A DNA stretch of 64,000 bases from Crotalaria pallida (GCA_037953625.1 CM075655.1:125309001-125373000); one strand, 5' to 3'. Positions 23,189-36,335 are shown, numbered from the stretch's first letter. Made by a program: numbers and translations. The notes: generated by a model not told the origin, from the letters alone.

Positions 23189-23461
23189 CTCCCGTCGGTC
23201 CTGTTTATAAGACCCTTTTAAGGTTTTTATTTTGGTCTTATTTATAAGACCCCTTTTTAATTTTCAATAGTATTTAATTACTTATTTCCACCACCACCCC
23301 TATAAAGTCAAAACTTTTTAGAGTTACAATAACAGTGAGAGAGGTAGTTTTGAAAAAGTATATCAAATTTTCACATTTCCAATGCCATTAACAAATTTAT
23401 CCACTCTCCTTAGTGGGAGTGAAACACCCCAAAAGGGTCTTATAAATAGAACCGGAGGGAG
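23189..23461. mobile_element. Stowaway-like MITE
   Basis: Starts CTCCCGTCGGTCCTGTTTATAAG and ends CTTATAAATAGAACCGGAGGGAG, with TA at 23187-23188 and 23462-23463. Same subfamily as the elements at 16944 and 54182. Confidence 0.78.
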
Positions 23462-23753
23462 TACTATTCACCCCCCTCTAGTAGATTGTTAGGCCGCTTG
23501 TCGGTTTCCAACAGTTTTAGAATATCTAGGTAGTATTAAAGAGTTTATTCCAAATACACCCCTTATAGTAATTGCATAGGTGTGATAGGATAATAATTAT
23601 AATAGAGAGAAAAATGAATAGAGTTGTAAAATTTTAAATAGGGGTAATTTTGAAAGACAACATATTTTTTTGATAAAATTGAGAGTAATAATTATTTTTC
23701 TTAATTTATGTGAATTAGGTAAAAGTGACTTATATTAAGGGATAAAGGGAATA

Positions 23754-24021
23754 CTTCCTCTGGTCCTATTTATTTGACCATTTCGGAGTTTTTATTTTTG
23801 TCTTATTTATTATAAGACCTCATTTCAATTTTCAAATTTATAAAAAAATTAACTATTTTAAGAAACTTGCATGGAAAATGAAATAAAAATTATATATTCC
23901 AACCATTTTGTATAAATATTTTAAGAATGATTATATCGAGAATATAAAGTTAGTTTATTTTTTTTAAAGACAATCAATAGAGTGCCTTTTTTTTCTTCTT
24001 ATATATTTAAAATCGAAGGAG
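23754..24021. mobile_element. degenerate Stowaway-like MITE
   Basis: Left end CTTCCTCTGGTCCTATTTATT after TA. A weak right end AATCGAAGGAG before TA is at about 24011-24021. The interior is diverged from the other members. Confidence 0.45.
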
Positions 24022-25079
24022 TAATTTTTGTCAACATCATTTAATGCTTAATTTAATAAGAAAGTCAGAAAGTTACTGAAAAATGGGTTTCCCTTTCATT
24101 TAGTGGGACAATGTTTTGGTCGCTCAAGTTAACCAGGCCGGATAATAACGTCACTTTCATTATGCCTGTCATGAAGTCCCGCATTATTGATGTGGAGACG
24201 TTGCCCATAATTCACCAAACAAAATTAAAGGATGCTGTCCATAATAAATGCCTGCTTTGAATCGCGTTTTGTGTTGTTATTTATCGACGATTACTACTAT
24301 TGAATTCATGATTCGAATAAGGGATCCCTCTTATTACGTGGGGTTTGATAATTTTCAGTAGATGAGATGTGATTCACGTGCAAGTACATGATTTTTCAAA
24401 TAGATGGTGTTCAAATTGGACTTAGATGATTCATGCAATAGAAAATAAAATAAAATCTTTAGAAAACGACAAAATTAACTTGTTAATTGATCCATACGTA
24501 AAGTTGTTTGATATTGTCAATGTCATCCACTTAGATTATACTAGTAGGAGGATTATCCACATCAGTTCCATATCAATACAGCAAAGAAATGATAAAATAC
24601 ATAAAAAATACTCATGAGAAGGGAATAACTCAAACTTGAAAATTTTAATCATATTCAAATTATCATTATGATCATCTCCAATGTCAATGACTCAATTGGA
24701 GATTATAATTTAGCGAGTTGGTTCAATAATGAAAAAAAAAAAACAGTTAAAAGAAACATTGGACCATTGTCTTGTTGCTTGAGTTTGACACTATTATGGA
24801 TTGTCTGAGAAGTGGGTTACAAAGGATAGGTTGAAATGACAAGGCCATGAAGAAGGGTAAGGCAAGGAGAAGAAGAAAGTAACCTTTCCAATTTCCATCA
24901 TTATCAGGCATATTTAATGCTGGCATGGTTGCTTACCGACCTGGGCCAATAAAAATTTGTATCAAAGGCGAAATGTTCCCAACTGTATCAACTTCATATG
25001 CCTGAATAATGATTAACCAAACAAGTGTACCTCCTTCCATATTAGGTGATGGGAAAATGACAAAGATGTGTATACGGTA
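24022..25079. other. intergenic, AT-rich
   Basis: No gene, repeat or RNA gene was recognised. The right part approaches the TMCO4-like remnant, but homology to the intact gene is not visible left of about 25080. Confidence 0.35.
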
Positions 25080-26240
25080 TACCTCTCCAAGTTGGTCATT
25101 CTGTCCTTCTTGTGGGCCTTGTATAAAATGATCCTCCTCAGACAAATCCAGAGACCATGATCTCATGACCTCACACTGCATGCAGAAGAAGATCAGTAAA
25201 AATCGTATTTGTAAAGATAAACAATGTGCAAAAGTAGTGTTTATTCGATGATATGAGAAAGGTTAGACAAAGTTCACACAAGCGTGTCCAAGAGCATACA
25301 CAAAAAAGTTTAAGCCAAATATGTCACCAAAAAAGTATCTGAAATCAATAAAAAGTTTAAGCCTAGTTTATGGTTTCCTCCTATAGCTTTGAATACAAAC
25401 TCTTGAAAGCACACTCCCAATTCTCGTGCCATTTTTTATTCAAGTCTAGCTCCAGCAGCAAACAAAACAAACCATAACAAAAAAAAAATGTCTTCAAGGA
25501 ACATAATAACTGATATAGAATGGTAGAAATATCGGCAAGAAAGAGTCTCAATTGTCCTGCAATTGGTAATGTGTCACATTAACATATAAAAGGTTAAATG
25601 CACCACTGTTCTTAAATTAAAGGCAAATTCCCATATAACCTTTGTAACTCCTCTTCTGTCAAGGCCAAATAAACAGTTCCCTTTGCAGCTTGAGTAGCAG
25701 CTGTCCAACTTAACTTATTCAAGCAATTACAGTAAGTATGGTAATCAATAAACACTACTTAATTAGAGTGAATATATAATAAAATAGCATTAGACAATTT
25801 AAGTAAATCCAATCATATGTAGACAACTGGATGCCACCAAATGATGCTGCAAAGGCAAAAGAACCAGTAATAGTTCCTCCAGCATTAGCAGCTGCATTGC
25901 TGCAGTAAATCCACTAGCTCCAAATACCCAAAGTTGGAGCCAAGGCACGAAGTCTTCTAGAACACAGCTGGGAAATGTCAAGGGTATACATACCACTAGT
26001 AATAGCCATCAAGGTATTCATTTACTCTTCAATCGGACGCTCATTGTTATTAGCATTAAAAGTTCCCTCATGTGGTTCTTCACAGTCAAGGAAAGGACTA
26101 GAGTATCTATCTCCTGTTATTTCCAACCTTTGAAATTGGTTGAACATCTAGAAGAAGTCAATAACTTCCGACTAAGTAAGATCTTGATCTGACCTTTGAG
26201 AATTATCATCACCAAATCTTCTTAGAGTTACTTCAGAAAT
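25080..26240 (-). pseudogene. TMCO4-like remnant, exons 3-7 (copy B)
   Basis: By-eye alignment to the intact TMCO4-like gene identifies exon 7 at about 25084-25180 (TCCTCCTC-AGACAAATCCAGA-ACCA), exon 6 at 25370-25460, exon 5 at 25820-25960 and parts of exons 4 and 3 at 25990-26235. Exon 4 is joined directly to the middle of exon 3, so there is an internal deletion, and frames are broken by many indels. Exons 1-2 and 8-15 are absent. It lies just downstream of the full-length C3H44/NERD-like gene, in the same relative position and strand as the intact pair. The sequence around 26334-26440 still resembles TMCO4 intron 2. Confidence 0.85.
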
Positions 26241-26939
26241 GTTATGTTCACATCAAAAAAATTAGAAGAATGATATTATTCGAAATAAAAAGCTTAAAAC
26301 AAAAACAAAAAACAAAAAGAGCTGTCCCAAACAGCACAAAGATTTTGACTGAAAAAAATGCCAAATCCAAGAGGACAGAAAACAATAACAGTGGAGCCAG
26401 TAACATCAGCAGGAATCCATATCATGCCACATATTGCCAGAACAGTTTCCGTTTCCCTTGTTTTATTTGGCTGCTTTCTAGTGTCACCAACTCACCTGAC
26501 TCCATCAGTTACTCACCTGACTCCTTCAGTTGATGACATAAGTTTGAGAATTCACAAACCAGAATGAATGTACTCATAGTAATTGTCAGAACCTTCAACC
26601 GGAGAGGTTCCAACCATCGGAAGTCACATCCTGAACAAAAACATTAAGGCAATGGTTTTATGGGTCTTGTCACTTATAAACTTTCTCACTCATCACATCA
26701 TATCCAATGTGAAACTTCATCTCACACTTGAATAACCATCAGTAATTGATATCAAAAGAACAATTTTAGATTTCATTTTTGGTTAAAAAAGAAGAAATTT
26801 CACAAAAGGCTAAGGTAAATCCTTCTTGAGTTTCATATAATTAAAAAAAGGTTTCATCATCCACTGCATGTCATGACAATGACATTGGAAAAGGAATAAA
26901 AAAGAAAAACAAACCTTTTTGAGAAATAAATGTTGAAAT

Positions 26940-27370
26940 AGTGTCTTGGGGATATTTAGTTTTGATTAACTATGTTTTTGAGATTTTTTTTTTCAAAATA
27001 ATCGTAATTTAATATACTTGATTATCAATGCAGCTTACATTTTTATATTATATTCCTGAAAAAATAATCAAAATCTAACACTCTTAGAAGTTGTAAAATA
27101 TTTTTGGTAAGATTATTTTTTTAAACCCATATAATTTTCTTATTCTACCCTTATTACTCCAACAACAATAACTATCCTTTATCACTCCATACCATTTTGT
27201 AATTTAATTAGTAAAAATAATTTTTTTTACACTATCCAAACAAAATAAATCAGCTTAAATTTATTTTTCATTTAAGATACTCAAACATAAACATATCATA
27301 ATGATAAATAAAAATAATCGTAATCTAATTTTATCAGTTATATCAAACACACTTAATAAATCAATTGGGA
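26940..27370 (-). repeat. dispersed repeat family member, copy 1
   Basis: The reverse complement reads GTGTGTTTGATATAACTGA, then TTGGATAGTGTAAA, then GTTATTGTTGTTGGAGTAATAAGGGTA. This is the same order of blocks as at 38815-39240 on the plus strand. The unit is about 430 bp, AT-rich and non-coding. A MITE family is likely, but terminal repeats are too weak to classify. Confidence 0.6.
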
Positions 27371-27575
27371 TGTATTTAGTTTTCTAATGAAAATTTACTT
27401 TTTTTTTTTATTCCTTAGCGACTGCCTGACAATGGCTAGCGAAGCTCATAAAATAAATTATGCCACTTGTCTATTACTGTTGGGTTAAATCACAACAATT
27501 GGAAAGAGCCAACTTCCTGCAGATAAGTTAACGATTACAAAAATCAAATGTGACTAATGCTAGTAGAACCCAAAA

Positions 27576-30500
27576 TCATGGGTGCAAATACTGGCAGGAT
27601 GCTCCCTTTTTACAGTACCCGTTTTCATAAAATTTACATACTCGCTGCCCTTTGGGCGGAGGCCTGTACGAACCTCCATTTCCACCACCAAATGATGGTT
27701 GCCTGTTCCATGCAGCTCTGCCTCTACTAAAACCTGACTCCCTACCATAACTATGAAGACCTCGATCTCTGGGCGAAACTCGATCACTGCCATATTTTGT
27801 TTGGCTTCCCCCAAGGCCTGAAGTTAACAAGGAGGTGTACGAAATTGGGTTCCGGTTCTCGTGCACTGCTGTTTGCCCTACTCCCCAACTCATGCTTGCA
27901 TTTCCTTGATCCATTCCACCCCATCCTAATGTCGTATTCTCAGTTCCAAGTCTCCAGGTGGTGTCTGTAGCCATACCCCAAGTTTCGGTAGATGGATGAA
28001 TAGGTGAAATTTCGCCTGGCTCCCGTTGATCACTTGAAACAACACTACTATTCTTTGTACCCACCTCAACCTCAGAACTTCTTGAGGAATTGCCCCCAGA
28101 TATTCTATGATGATGATGATGATGATGATGATGATGCATATCTGCTACCGTGGATTGAGATGATAAGTGTAAATCAGTTGTGGAGCTCAGTTCATCACCT
28201 TTACCCACATCAAGCATTGGACCAAGCCCATCCGCAAAATTGAGGCAATCATTTTTAGAACCATCAGCCAATTCCTCGCCGCATTTCATCATTGAAGTGG
28301 GAGATTCCAAGCCACCTAGTGACTCCATTGCCTCCACTTCTGCCAACAGATCTGAAACCGATTCATCAAAATCATTGGGTTCGCCAATGATTGCCTGCCA
28401 TGTAGAAGCAATATTACACACCTGAGGGGAAGGGGGAATATGCAAATCAAATCCTAACTTATGTGGTGATGTTTTGGTCACAGAAACAGGAGCCGATGTA
28501 GTAACCAAGCAATTGGAAGTATTTACATGCAAATCAAATCCTAGCTTGTGCGGTGATGTTGTTTTTGTCACACAAACAGGAGATGATGTAGTAACCAAGC
28601 AATCGGAAGTATTTACATGCAAATCAAATCCTAGCTTGTGTGGTGATGTTTTTGTCACAGAAACAGGAGCCGATGTAGTAACCAAGCAATTGGAAGCATT
28701 TACATGAGAGTGTCTCCAGTTATGCCCAGAAGATTGCCCTGAATTCTCTTCACTATCTGATTGCTTCTGATAACTCTGCCCGCTATTACTCTGACCCTCA
28801 AATGTCCTGTTCAAGTCATAATTTCCATTATCTTTAGTATTTCCCTTAATCTCATGACCTTCCCTTAATTTGTGAGAAGAGTTCTCATTCAGATTCTCAG
28901 AGACGGCAGTTGAAGGCAGTGGAGGGTATACATGGGCCTTGTCATTCAATCCATTGCTTCTAGCAGGCTCATCTTTACCATTAGACTGGGTACAAGTATC
29001 CGCCACCTTTTGCTTCCCACTCTGCTCGCTGTCTGCATGAGTTTCATTCCTTGTTGCATTTTTCCCACCATCCTGACTATTTTCTTTACTGTCCAAAGCA
29101 ACACTGGTCCCTAAAGACAGCAGTTGGCTGTTGTGTGATGGCACTGATACATTTTTCGAACACTTCCCACTTAATACATCAGTTAATAACACAGAGTTAT
29201 TTTGTTTCTCATCTGTCCTCCATATTCTGAGATCTGGAGGGAAATGCCCGCTTACATTCCACTTATACAGCTGCAACAAAGAAAAAGGCCCTTGAACCTT
29301 CCCAGTTAAATCCTGATAATGCCACAATTTATCATTCACAACATCATTTAATGGCTGCTCCATCCCTGTAGAGAGAAGTGATGATGAAAAGTCCAGTGCA
29401 ACAGCAGACACTTCTGATCTCACAAGTGCATTTGTGCTACCATTAATTGCCATATCATCAGGGCTAATATTATTCTTCACTATGCATGTATTCCCAATTG
29501 GCTCATGGGTAGTTGGCAAGTGTTGCGTTTTGCATTCAACATCAATCAAGACATCATCCGATTTTCTTGGAAGAATAGGTTCCCTCTCATTTCTATCAAC
29601 TCCAGGATTATTTGACCTTATTTTGCCATCTGCATATACATAATCAGAGTTACCATGAGACAAACATTGTCTGGATAATTGAAAAGAAACATCATCTTCA
29701 TCAGACTCAAATGGAGGCTACCTTGCTTCTTTTCATCTGACCCCCCATCATCTTCATCAGACTCAAACATCGACTCCAAATTGGGGTCCGAGTGCACCTT
29801 TGGAATTTCATGCAGCCTGCGCTGTCGTTCTTCTGGTGAGTTCAATAGCTGCAAGTTCTCTACACATTCTCTAAGCGTGCAGTTTGGTCAAGGAACTTTG
29901 ATCGTGACTTTGGCACATAAATAAATAAGTAAGTAGAGAAGCCAATCACCAATTGATGTGCACCCCACATCTACCCATAGTTTGACCCATTCTTGTTAAA
30001 ATATCCTTGTACAATACAAATATTTCTTGCATGCATGTTCAATTCTTAGTTATAAACATATTATCAAATGATGCATCATATAACATGACTGTAGACTCAT
30101 TTATGCATTAATAAAATATAAATTTAACAGAAAACGCGGAAAATAAAATTGAATTCCAACAAGAATGAATCAAGCACAAGACAAATAAGACAGAATACTA
30201 AATAGATAATAAAACTACTATAATTTTTTTTTAACATGTAGCATTACATGCCTCCGTAGAATTCCTAAGATTGTATCCTCCATTCTTAAAGGTTTAATTC
30301 ACGAAAACTTATTTGTATTCATAAGCATATATTTCGCCTGCGTGTATAATAATTAGATTTAGAATCAAATTATGCATTAATAAGTACCCACAGCTGAGAG
30401 TATTAGGACAGGAAGAACAGGGCAGAATAAGCTAATAAATGATAAAGGATATTCTTTCCTATGCCCCTTTTCACTTGCTCTATCACGAAGATGATTAAGA

Positions 30501-33500
30501 CGCAATGTCTCAGCTTCCAGCAACTAGATTAATAAAAAAGCACAATGGTTAAAATTCAGGCCAACAATATGCCTAGTCAAATTTTAAAGATACAATATAA
30601 TATTGTAGGATGACCAAGGATGAATAGAAATATTAATAATTCAATGCTCTATATGTATGTATGTCCCGGTTAATGAAAATTTACACTTTACCCAAAAAAA
30701 TCTGAGTTATGGGTAGTCAATCACTGCTCTGATCACAATAACCTTACAAAAATGAATGTATCCAAATTGTATCTACCAAAACCACTTTTAAAACAAAAGT
30801 ATTCACATATAAATGACTTCACTGCAAAATGCAAATCCATATTTAATCAAAACCAAGTTCATCAAAACTCAACTTTGCAAACTATAATCTAAATACACAC
30901 TTAAATATGGATAAGTGAAGTTAAATGACAGATGATAGGGTATCATCCTGTTCAATATTTCATTATAGATTTCCATGCATTTAGAGTTTTTCTTACAATA
31001 AAAATGAGCATTAATGATAAACCATGTTTCTATTTCTATACCAGATAAAAAAGGAAATGACCTGACCTCATTAACTCTCATTGCTTGAAGTGTCAATGCT
31101 TTGTCAAAAATCTCTCCCTACAACCAACAGAAACTGTCATCTTAAACCCACAAAATACAGCTCAATTTGTTGAAGTTCAAAGTTGACTTAGTGTACACAC
31201 TAACCACAGTCAATCTCTTTGAGAGCCCATATTTTATACTCTGACGTAAACGCTTGCATTCATCCTGGATATGATCAATACATTAACCATTAGCAAACTC
31301 CTCCAGAAGAAACTAACACTTCTAAGCATTCCAGAGATTCTGCAAAAGGTAATACAACTGAAGTAATATCACAATCACCTCAGAGAACTCCTGATTTGAA
31401 GTCTCGTCAATTGATATGACCTCTTTCCTGTTTAAGTTTAAAATTTCAAGCATAATATCAGTCGTTCTTGAGCCAATTTTGTAAGATTCGGCAACCTTGC
31501 TTGTACCTGCACAAAATGTTACCAACACCAATTTCAAATCATGTGCAACTCACAATGTGAAATTCACCCAGAGCATCAGATAATCAGATATAGTTTAAGT
31601 TCATATACCTACAACTTGGACAAGCCTATACATCTCTTGCTTTTGATCACTACTAGAGATTCTTATCCGAACAAATGAACCAACAGCCTTTTCATGAATC
31701 TTTTCAGCATCTTCAGTTAGATTCTCCATCTGACTTCGCCGCAAGTAGATCAAATTAATGTTGTGAGAATTTATTGCAGCATATGCATTTGGATTATTTT
31801 GTGGCACTGGCACACCAGCCTTTTTACTAGTTTTACATCCATTGTCATTTACTAACATAAACTGTTTATTGTAATTACCAATGGCCTCCCCTCCACTAGC
31901 GACAGCATCAGTAATTCCAGCCCTAATAGTATTCTCTGCATGGCCATTGTCTTTTAAAGGAAAGTGGGATTCAAGGAGCTTTATCATTTCAATGTGGCCA
32001 ACACGTGATTTTCCAAACAATTTCACTAGTCTAGGGTCACAAACAATTTGGCATTTCTGGAGAGGATCACGAAGATTGTTTTGCTTCACATACTCCAGCA
32101 GGAGAGCCTGGACATCAAATTGAGACAGGAAAGATGTATCACCATTTCTCATATGTGCAACAAACTGTAGAAGCTCCTCGGACGCCCATTTTGTAGACTC
32201 TGGAAAAAACGCATTGTTGCCACCATCCGATGTTATCCTATCAAAGCAATCCCCACTACTAGGAAGCTTTGGCTGTCTCTTAGACTTTTTGTTTTTCAAA
32301 CTATTTGACTCTGTGTCTATACAGGAATTCTCCGAACCAGAGCCTTTGTCATCTTTCCGATAAGAAAGTTCATCGGAGTTTTCAACCTTACAACTTATAG
32401 GAGCAACATCTTTCCAAGGGTTTGTAGCTCGAAGGAGCTCATCAAACGTTAAAGATAGTTTCCCTTTCAAATACATCCAATACACCTTGAAAAGATACTC
32501 CCAGCTGCTTTTGTCATCAAAATCCACTTCGCACTGTAAAAGTAGCACAAAGAAAGAACAGGATAAAAATTAGACCATCATGGTGTTATGTATGATTAAC
32601 TGCCCCCTTTCTCCCAGGCACACGGGGTAGAGAGAGAGATTGAGAGATTAGGGTGCCAGGGAACTTCAAATAGTACTAGCATATCAGCATAGATAAGATA
32701 GTTTAGCATACGATTACCTTGTTTCCCCGGGCACTATTCTCAATCAGCATTATGGTTTTCATGCATATTGCGCACAAGCCTTTATTTCCTCTGACACAGA
32801 CAAAATCAGAATATTTTGTACATCCCTTGCACAAAGAATATGTACAAGTATAGCACATATAATGGGACGCCTTTCGACAAGTGCTACATATATGCCAACC
32901 TGAGTATTGCAAAAAAAAAAAAAAAAAGATTTATTAAAGGAATGCCAAACCATTCCAATATATGCAAAAACAAAAAGTTATAGAGAGTACCATAATTCAA
33001 ACAATTAGAGGAGATTTATTTCTCAAAAAATAAGGAGTAAAGTAGTAAATATACACTAATTGCCAAATGTAATAATTTTAAGTTACAAGACTTTAAAGTT
33101 CAAACAACGTTGGAGAATATTTAATCAGTTCTATATAATCTAAGACACATCACCACCATCCAATACTCATTTTATCTTTTATTTTTAACTAATACTAATA
33201 CTAATAAATAAAATAGGTGATGTATCCAAATGCAGTTAAAGGAGTAAGTTGACATACCGCAATTCCATTTGGCCTTTGATTGAAAGAAAGCCTCGTCTCG
33301 CTTAATACACGCGGGATGATAGGCTTTAGGGCAACCCCTAGAAATTGAGGTAAAATAAATTTCAACGAAAAAAAGCGAATGACTATTACAAATACAGTAG
33401 CAGAATAGAATAATAGAAATAAGGTAAGTAATAACGCAAGAGCAACCCTAAACGGGAACTAAAAGCCAAAGTGGACTTCGAATTTATAAAACACGAGTAC

Positions 33501-33865
33501 AAAAATGGGATTTTTATTACACGATCCCTTAATTATCGGAATCAAAATTCAAAAATCACAATCCCTCACCGTCGATCACAGAGAACGAGGCTTCCGCCAT
33601 CAAAGCATATGAAACAAACGTCTTCTTCTTCCTCTTGCGGCTGAGTCTGCGGCTTCAACGGCGGCGGCGCCTTCGGAGTTCCCTTAGCCGGACGACCCCG
33701 CTTCCTTTTCAACACGGCAGGGCCGCCCACAGCTGCCACGTCAGCATCGCGAGCCACGGTCACAGGAACTCCGACAAGCTGCGAGTCCTTCAAATCATTA
33801 ACCCCGCCGTGGTTGGCGGCGGTCTCCAGCTGCTGAAGTGGTTGTGGTTGTTGATGTTGCTCCAT
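27576..33865 (-). CDS. PHD-SWIB-Plus3-GYF-CCCH chromatin protein (C3H44/NERD-like), full length
   Basis: Exons: 33570-33865, 33258-33337, 32718-32899, 31609-32533, 31379-31506, 31205-31264, 31067-31117, 30453-30523, 29722-29876, 27576-29629; 4002 nt, 1333 codons plus TGA. Domains are: AT-hook-like KRKRGRPAKG (about 53-61); PHD-like zinc region (about 79-183); SWIB/MDM2 fold (about 295-380, WASEELLQFVAHM to IKLLESHF); Plus3 (about 440-580, ending LNHLRDRASEKG); GYF (about 748-805, KLWHYQDLTGKVQGPF); and a C-terminal CCCH finger, C-x7-C-x5-C-x3-H. This is the architecture of Arabidopsis C3H44 (At3g51120) and NERD. NERD binds histone H3 and AGO2 in a siRNA silencing pathway; the same role here is inference. 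Intron 8 is AT-AC. Exon 10 has a three-copy 29-residue repeat and a 10-His run. Confidence 0.92.
28107..28139 (-). repeat. CAT trinucleotide run encoding ten histidines
   Basis: A (CAT)n tract on the coding strand gives Met followed by ten His. The truncated paralogue has only a short HH at the matching position, so the run expanded after duplication. Confidence 0.9.
28448..28709 (-). repeat. in-frame coding minisatellite, three units of about 87 bp
   Basis: Three tandem units encode variants of HVNTSNCLVTTSAPVSVTKT followed by SPHKLGFDL (29-30 residues). They lie between the GYF domain and the C-terminal region. The truncated paralogue lacks the array. Confidence 0.9.
29877..30452 (-). other. 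U12-type AT-AC intron of the C3H44/NERD-like gene
   Basis: The donor reads ATATCCTTT immediately after the exon end AGGAAAGA. The acceptor reads CTGCAC before GCTTAGAGAATG. A branch-site match TTCCTTGAC lies at 29887-29895, about 11 nt before the splice. All three match U12 consensus. Joining here keeps the frame (KE-LRECVENLQLL), while no GT-AG pair in the area does. Confidence 0.9.
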
Positions 33866-34875
33866 GGGAGAATCGGACAGAACGGAATCGAATCGAAGAG
33901 AGAGAAAGAGAGAATCAGGGATTGAGAAGCATGAGCTGAGCTGAGAGAAAAGAAAACCCTAAGATTAGAGAATGTTTTGATGAGTTGGTAATTAGAAAAA
34001 GTGAGAGATCAGAAGATTCCCAATTTCCAGAGAGAGAGAGAGAGGTCTGACCTGACCTGCGAGCAAGAGAAGAGAAGAGAGAAGAAAAAAAGAAGAAAAG
34101 AAGAAAAGAAGAAGAAGCCAAAATGGATTAGACACGCTCCCTCCCTCGCTCACTGGGGATTCGTTGAATGTGGAGAGCTCCTGTTCTTTTTTTCTTTTGT
34201 TAGAGTTTCTTTGTGAAAACTATACTCCTAACTTATAAGTACTTAAGTAGTAGTAGTAGCTTTGTTTTGTAAAGTTTTTATCGTGGAAAGTTGTCAACTT
34301 AGTTAAAAATTTATTAAATTATAGTAGATGGAAATTTATAATTGGCTTATTAAATTAAAGTTATTTGATAAAATTAACTGTGTAATTAGTCGGAATTTGT
34401 TAAATGATTTATAAATATAATTTGTTACTTTTTTAGATTTTTATTTTAAGTTATATATTTTTTTAAAAAAATTCTTATTTTTAATTATGAATCATTTTAT
34501 ATTTATTATGCGTCATTTATTTTTTATTATTAAAATATTTGACTATTTATGTTTTTTTATTAATGAGAATGTATATTTTTATAGAATTACTAAAATTAAC
34601 TATTTTTATAGAATTACGATTATAACTTCACAACTCTCAACGAATTTCAGAGCTCTCGGTTATAAACTCGTCTTTCATAGGAGTCACAGTTATAAGTTAG
34701 TTTTGTCAAACAAATTTTAAGTAAACCCTATAATAAGAATGAAAAAGAATAAATGACTAAATACAATCAAATGGGTTATAAGTTTGTCTTATTAAACACA
34801 ATATAATTTATTGTACCAAAAAAAAACACAATCTAATTTTTAATAATTTTTTTATAGAGATACTTTATTTATTTA
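33866..34875 (-). other. 5' flank of the full-length C3H44/NERD-like gene
   Basis: GA/CT-rich tracts at 33894-33912, 34029-34042 and 34069-34115 should cover the 5' UTR and promoter. Beyond about 34250 the sequence is plain AT-rich DNA without a gene. Confidence 0.45.
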
Positions 34876-35139
34876 CTCCTTTTGTTCCTATTTATATGTT
34901 CTATTAAAAACACACATTTTAAGAGATATAATTATCAATTAATGTTCAATAAATTAATTATGTTTTTTATTAACATATTCTTTTTGTTTAGGTGGTTATT
35001 TTTTTCCCTACTTACATAGGTCAATATCTTATTAAATAAGAATAAAGATAAAAAAATATTTATTACACTCTTAAATTTTTTTTAATGAGATAGATAATTA
35101 AGAAAAAAAATACAAATAGAACTAACAAGGAACGGATGA
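34876..35139. mobile_element. degenerate Stowaway-like MITE
   Basis: Left end CTCCTTTTGTTCCTATTTATATG after TA. Right end near 35139 contains ACAAGGAACGGATGA. The terminal match is imperfect and the right TA is missing. Confidence 0.4.
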
Positions 35140-35904
35140 AAGATTTTTTTAAGGAAAATGTATATTTTATTCATAGATTATAAACGGTACAAGTAATGAC
35201 AAACATGACAATTACAAGTACAAGATATTTCATACTAATAATAATTAAAGGGAAAGCAAAATACACTGTAACAACAAACTCTTTCATGTGGATATGGATC
35301 ATCAACAACTACCAAAACCGGACTCTAACTTAATATTCAATAGCCATTAGTTCCAAGATAACAATCTCATTGATGTTGGGATTAAGCTCACTTCGGGGAC
35401 AAGGAATCTCAGATCTAAAACGAGAGAGTCGTTGGACGGTAGCCAAATCAACAGTCGACAAAGGGAGATATGTCTCGACAAGTAGCCTTTCAATTATTGA
35501 AACAAAGAGGATGACCATCAGATCTGAAAAGTAGAAACTATCCAGATGCATCCCTCCACTGGAAACACACAACAAAACAACTAGCACATAGTCAAAACAA
35601 AATCCAGATAAATTAGGAGAAATAAACCCACACATTTTTCAAAAGGAATGGGAGAGACATACCTCTCTTCCCTTGTTGAGAAAAAAGGGATAAAAATAAG
35701 TAGAAGCAAAGAAAGGAAGAGGGAAGGGAAAATCCTAATTTTTTTCTCAACCAAAACCCCGAAGCATAGGAAGGATGAAGTATTTATTTTTTGCATTTTT
35801 TTTCACTAGCTTTTTTACTACCTTTTACAGCAATATTTGATTAAATTAATTAATTTTGTGAGAGTTTCGGCATTGTGCAAGGATGTCAAACGCGACTCCC
35901 TTTG
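35140..35904. other. intergenic, unassigned
   Basis: The minus strand at 35330-35635 is open for about 100 residues and contains a possible splice acceptor. The protein is not recognised and no partner exons were found. No other feature is seen. Confidence 0.25.
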
Positions 35905-36050
35905 AGGACGCGATTCTGTGTTTCTCCAATAATACCACGTGGTTAGTGTCTTAGTGAGTGACAACAACCCATTGTGGGAGCCACTTGGCTATTTTATGCT
36001 CAACGCCTAAATAATGATGCATCTCTCCCTCTGCTCCTTTTGTAAGTTTG
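35905..36050. repeat. duplicated intergenic block, copy B
   Basis: Counterpart of 18500-18660: ACGCGATTCTGTGTTTCTCC, ACCACGTGGTTAGTG, GGGAGCCACTTGGCTATTTT and CAACGCCTAAAT appear in the same order. It lies about 2.0 kb upstream of its C3H44/NERD-like start codon, against about 3.8 kb for copy A. The extra length in A is taken up by the minisatellite, SINE, Stowaway and foldback elements. Confidence 0.7.
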
Positions 36051-36335
36051 TTCAACACGGTCAAAATTATGGACTCATATTTTAACGTAAATTACGCATC
36101 ATTTTCATACTAGGGGGGCATTGGCCAATGTAGGTGGCAGGTGGGGTATTTTAGGAGTATACTCTATGTTGATCTTGTGATTAAGGCACTTAAGTAGAAT
36201 TTAAGTTTTTAAGTAAGGATAAAGAGAGTTCATTGAGTTCATTTTTTTACCCACGTTTACTTGTAAAGAATAACTTTCATTATTGTGTTTTTATTCAAAC
36301 ACACTTCAAATTAGGATTCATGATTTTTATTTAAA

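Noticed and set aside
35330..35635. Minus-strand 100-residue frame as a gene
   Set aside because: No recognised domain, no partner exons, and a neighbourhood of repeats; left as unassigned.
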